Source: Symsagittifera roscoffensis
Taxonomy: Eukaryota; Xenacoelomorpha; Acoela; Convolutidae
Length of the DNA: 64,000 bases
Assembly (NCBI RefSeq): GCF_963678635.1
Contig: NC_087067.1
Span: 32,712,401 to 32,776,400, forward strand
Reading direction: 5' to 3'
Position 1 is the stretch's first letter. The number at the start of each line of letters is the position of its first letter. The notes under the pieces were generated by a model. That model was not told the origin of the DNA, did not search any database, and saw only the letters and a list, made by a program, of their open reading frames with translations. A program made the position numbers and the translations under genes. Positions 62,559 to 64,000 of this stretch are shown one piece after another.

Positions 62559-62745
62559 ATCGCTTCTCGGCCTTTTGGCTAAGATCATGTGTAGTATCTG
62601 TTCTTCTCAGCTTAATATCTGGCATGCTGGGCATAGCCTGGGACCAATATTAAACTGATTTTTACTTCCCGAGTTAACACCGAAGCTTGCTTCAGTTGAC
62701 TCACGGATTGTCCCGGTCTGACACTACCATCGGGAGCAGTCCACC
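62559..62745 (+). ncRNA. U2: U2 snRNA, copy 44 (G48C, C84G, T162G)
   Basis: GUAGUA. G48C (62606) breaks a stem IIa pair, C84G (62642) breaks a stem IIb pair as in copies 28 and 33, and T162G (62720) is shared with copy 43. The flank C-2T is also shared. Two opened stems make this a weaker candidate for function. Confidence 0.9.
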
Positions 62746-63998
62746 TGAAAATTCTGAACCTGCAAATTATCTTAATAGAGTGAAGATGTCAGTATGAAGA
62801 GTCTAATTGAGCCTGGTGAATTGCGCGAACGGCCATAACTTGCCCAAAAAACTTAAGACTTCCAAATTTTTCTATTTCTATCGTAAGACCATCGTCAAAT
62901 CTTGGGGGACTGAGAAAATGAACCAATTTGGTCGAACCAGTTCAAAGTTATGAGTTCTTGAAAGCTCGGTGATGCCAAAAAGTTAAGCCTAATCGAGCGT
63001 GGTGCAAAAAACGAAAATTTCAAAATTTTTGTTCTTTTCTGTCTAAATTTTATTTTTTCAATATCGTATCACAATTTTGGACTCAGAACAATTCCAACGA
63101 GCCCAAAACGACTTCTTTAGCTTCAGTGTTCGTGGAGTAATCATCAGTTCAAATTTTGGGGGGAGCTGAAATTCGGCCATTTTGGAAGAAAATCGACCTA
63201 AAACCTAACTTTTCAGTTAGTGCAATTTTTTTCTTGTATTTTTCATAAAATGGGAAGCTCTCTGCTGTCGCAGAGTGCATTCAAAGAAACTTATCAAATA
63301 GATTTGAAAACTTACCTATTTAATAAGTTTATCACAACAATTAGGCTAAAAGCATCTATCAGTATCCTGGCTGGTATTCGACCATATGCCACTAACGTTG
63401 AGTGAGTAGCTATCATGCCATCGATGGTCATCTAAGACACCCTGTACACGCTCCGTAGGTTTTGACCAGCCGATTTGGCCATAAAACTCATTGGGCCAAA
63501 AAAATTCTGAAAATTGTCAATTTTTCAAATTTTGTTTGAATTGCATAAATTATAACGTGAGCGTGCAAAATTTTACATAGTATAAGAGCATATTTCTACT
63601 CTCGCGCGAGCGCGAGTGTTTTAAAAGTAATGTACATAGTTATATGCTAGTCAGGATATAAATGGAAGCGGAATTACTCAAATGCCTAAGGCAGAACCGC
63701 AGATTCTGTCTTTGTCCACATCGTTAAGCCCATGTCGTATGTAACGGCACAAACGCAGATGGTTATAACGTAGTCTACTGCACTCTTACGATAGATTTAC
63801 TAGCCAGCAGGGGAGTTTTGTTAGGGCGAAGTGTCATTATGGCTACCTCTTTTCAACTTTCCCCCTTGACCTTTCATAAGTTGGTCCGGGAGCAACCCAG
63901 CTCTCAACCCAGTCGGATAAATATAAATTTTTATGATGCGAGCTGTTTTTTCATTGTTGTGTTCAAGGCATGTACCAAAATTAGGAAAAGGTTTAGTT

Positions 63999-64000
63999 AT
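63999..64000 (+). ncRNA. U2: U2 snRNA, copy 45, first 2 nt at window edge
   Basis: The window ends at the first two bases (AT) of the next U2, preceded by the same GTTTAGTT flank (C-2T) as copies 43 and 44. This shows that the array continues. Confidence 0.8.

Larger units (their letters stand above)
1..64000 (+). repeat. U2 snRNA tandem array, ~1.44-kb unit, 44 complete copies
   Basis: The same ~1,440-bp sequence recurs end to end across the whole window, always in the same orientation. U2 5' ends lie at 718, 2158, 3598, 5038, 6477 and so on to 62559 and 63999. Successive spacings are 1438-1442 bp except 1445 (copies 6-7 and 7-8), 1427 (12-13), 1429 (15-16) and 1421 (14-15, 16-17, 18-19). 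Neighbouring units differ by only a handful of substitutions, in spacer and gene alike, as expected for concerted evolution. Tandem U2 arrays are known from other eukaryotes (for example the human RNU2 locus and sea urchin and frog arrays). No non-repeat flank is visible at either edge, so total copy number is unknown. Confidence 0.98.

Noticed and set aside
1-64000. CRISPR array or bacterial repeat system
   Set aside because: The repeat unit is 1.44 kb with no short-repeat/unique-spacer pattern, and it carries a eukaryotic U2 snRNA.

Overview
The window is one head-to-tail tandem array of a ~1.44-kb unit. Each unit carries one complete spliceosomal U2 small nuclear RNA (snRNA) gene on the + strand. 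There are 44 full U2 copies and 2 nt of a 45th at the right edge. The array enters and leaves the window mid-unit, so the locus is longer than 64 kb. I find no credible protein-coding gene: the recurring 61- and 91-codon open frames are by-products of the repeat, and the 91-codon frame runs through the U2 gene itself. The DNA is eukaryotic (a U2 with stem I, branch-point recognition element, stems IIa/IIb/IIc, an Sm-like site, stem III and stem IV). The lineage cannot be fixed from the sequence; the RNA is diverged from the vertebrate, insect and plant U2 sequences I know.

Layout of one unit: a 187-nt U2 gene, then ~1,253 bp of AT-rich spacer with homopolymer A/T runs, several short perfect inverted repeats, a stable GC hairpin, a CpG-rich palindrome and TATA-like motifs. 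No second RNA gene (U1, U4, U5, U6, 5S, spliced leader, tRNA) was recognised in the spacer on either strand. Units are mostly 1438-1442 bp. Exceptions are 1445 bp (two units with a 5-bp insertion), 1427 bp (14-bp deletion plus 1-bp insertion), 1429 bp (11-bp deletion) and 1421 bp (three units whose U2 has lost stem IIb).

The array is not uniform. Copies 14, 16 and 18 share a 19-nt deletion of stem IIb and alternate with full-length copies, forming a ~2.86-kb two-unit higher-order repeat. Copies 24-28 and 29-33 are two almost identical 7,200-bp five-unit blocks in tandem. Copies 10-12 and 38-41 contain near-identical neighbouring units. These patterns fit unequal exchange and local homogenisation (concerted evolution).

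The U2 copies fall into sequence classes at functional sites. Ten copies match the consensus exactly by eye (11, 12, 19, 26, 27, 31, 32, 37, 41, 42). Sixteen of 44 carry A38U, changing the branch-point recognition element from GUAGUA to GUAGUU. Eight of those also carry U49A in stem IIa. Others carry changes in stem I, the stem IIc pseudoknot, stem III or stem IV. The array therefore probably mixes functional genes, possible U2 isoforms and decayed copies. Positions called '+n' below count from the first A of the U2 RNA.
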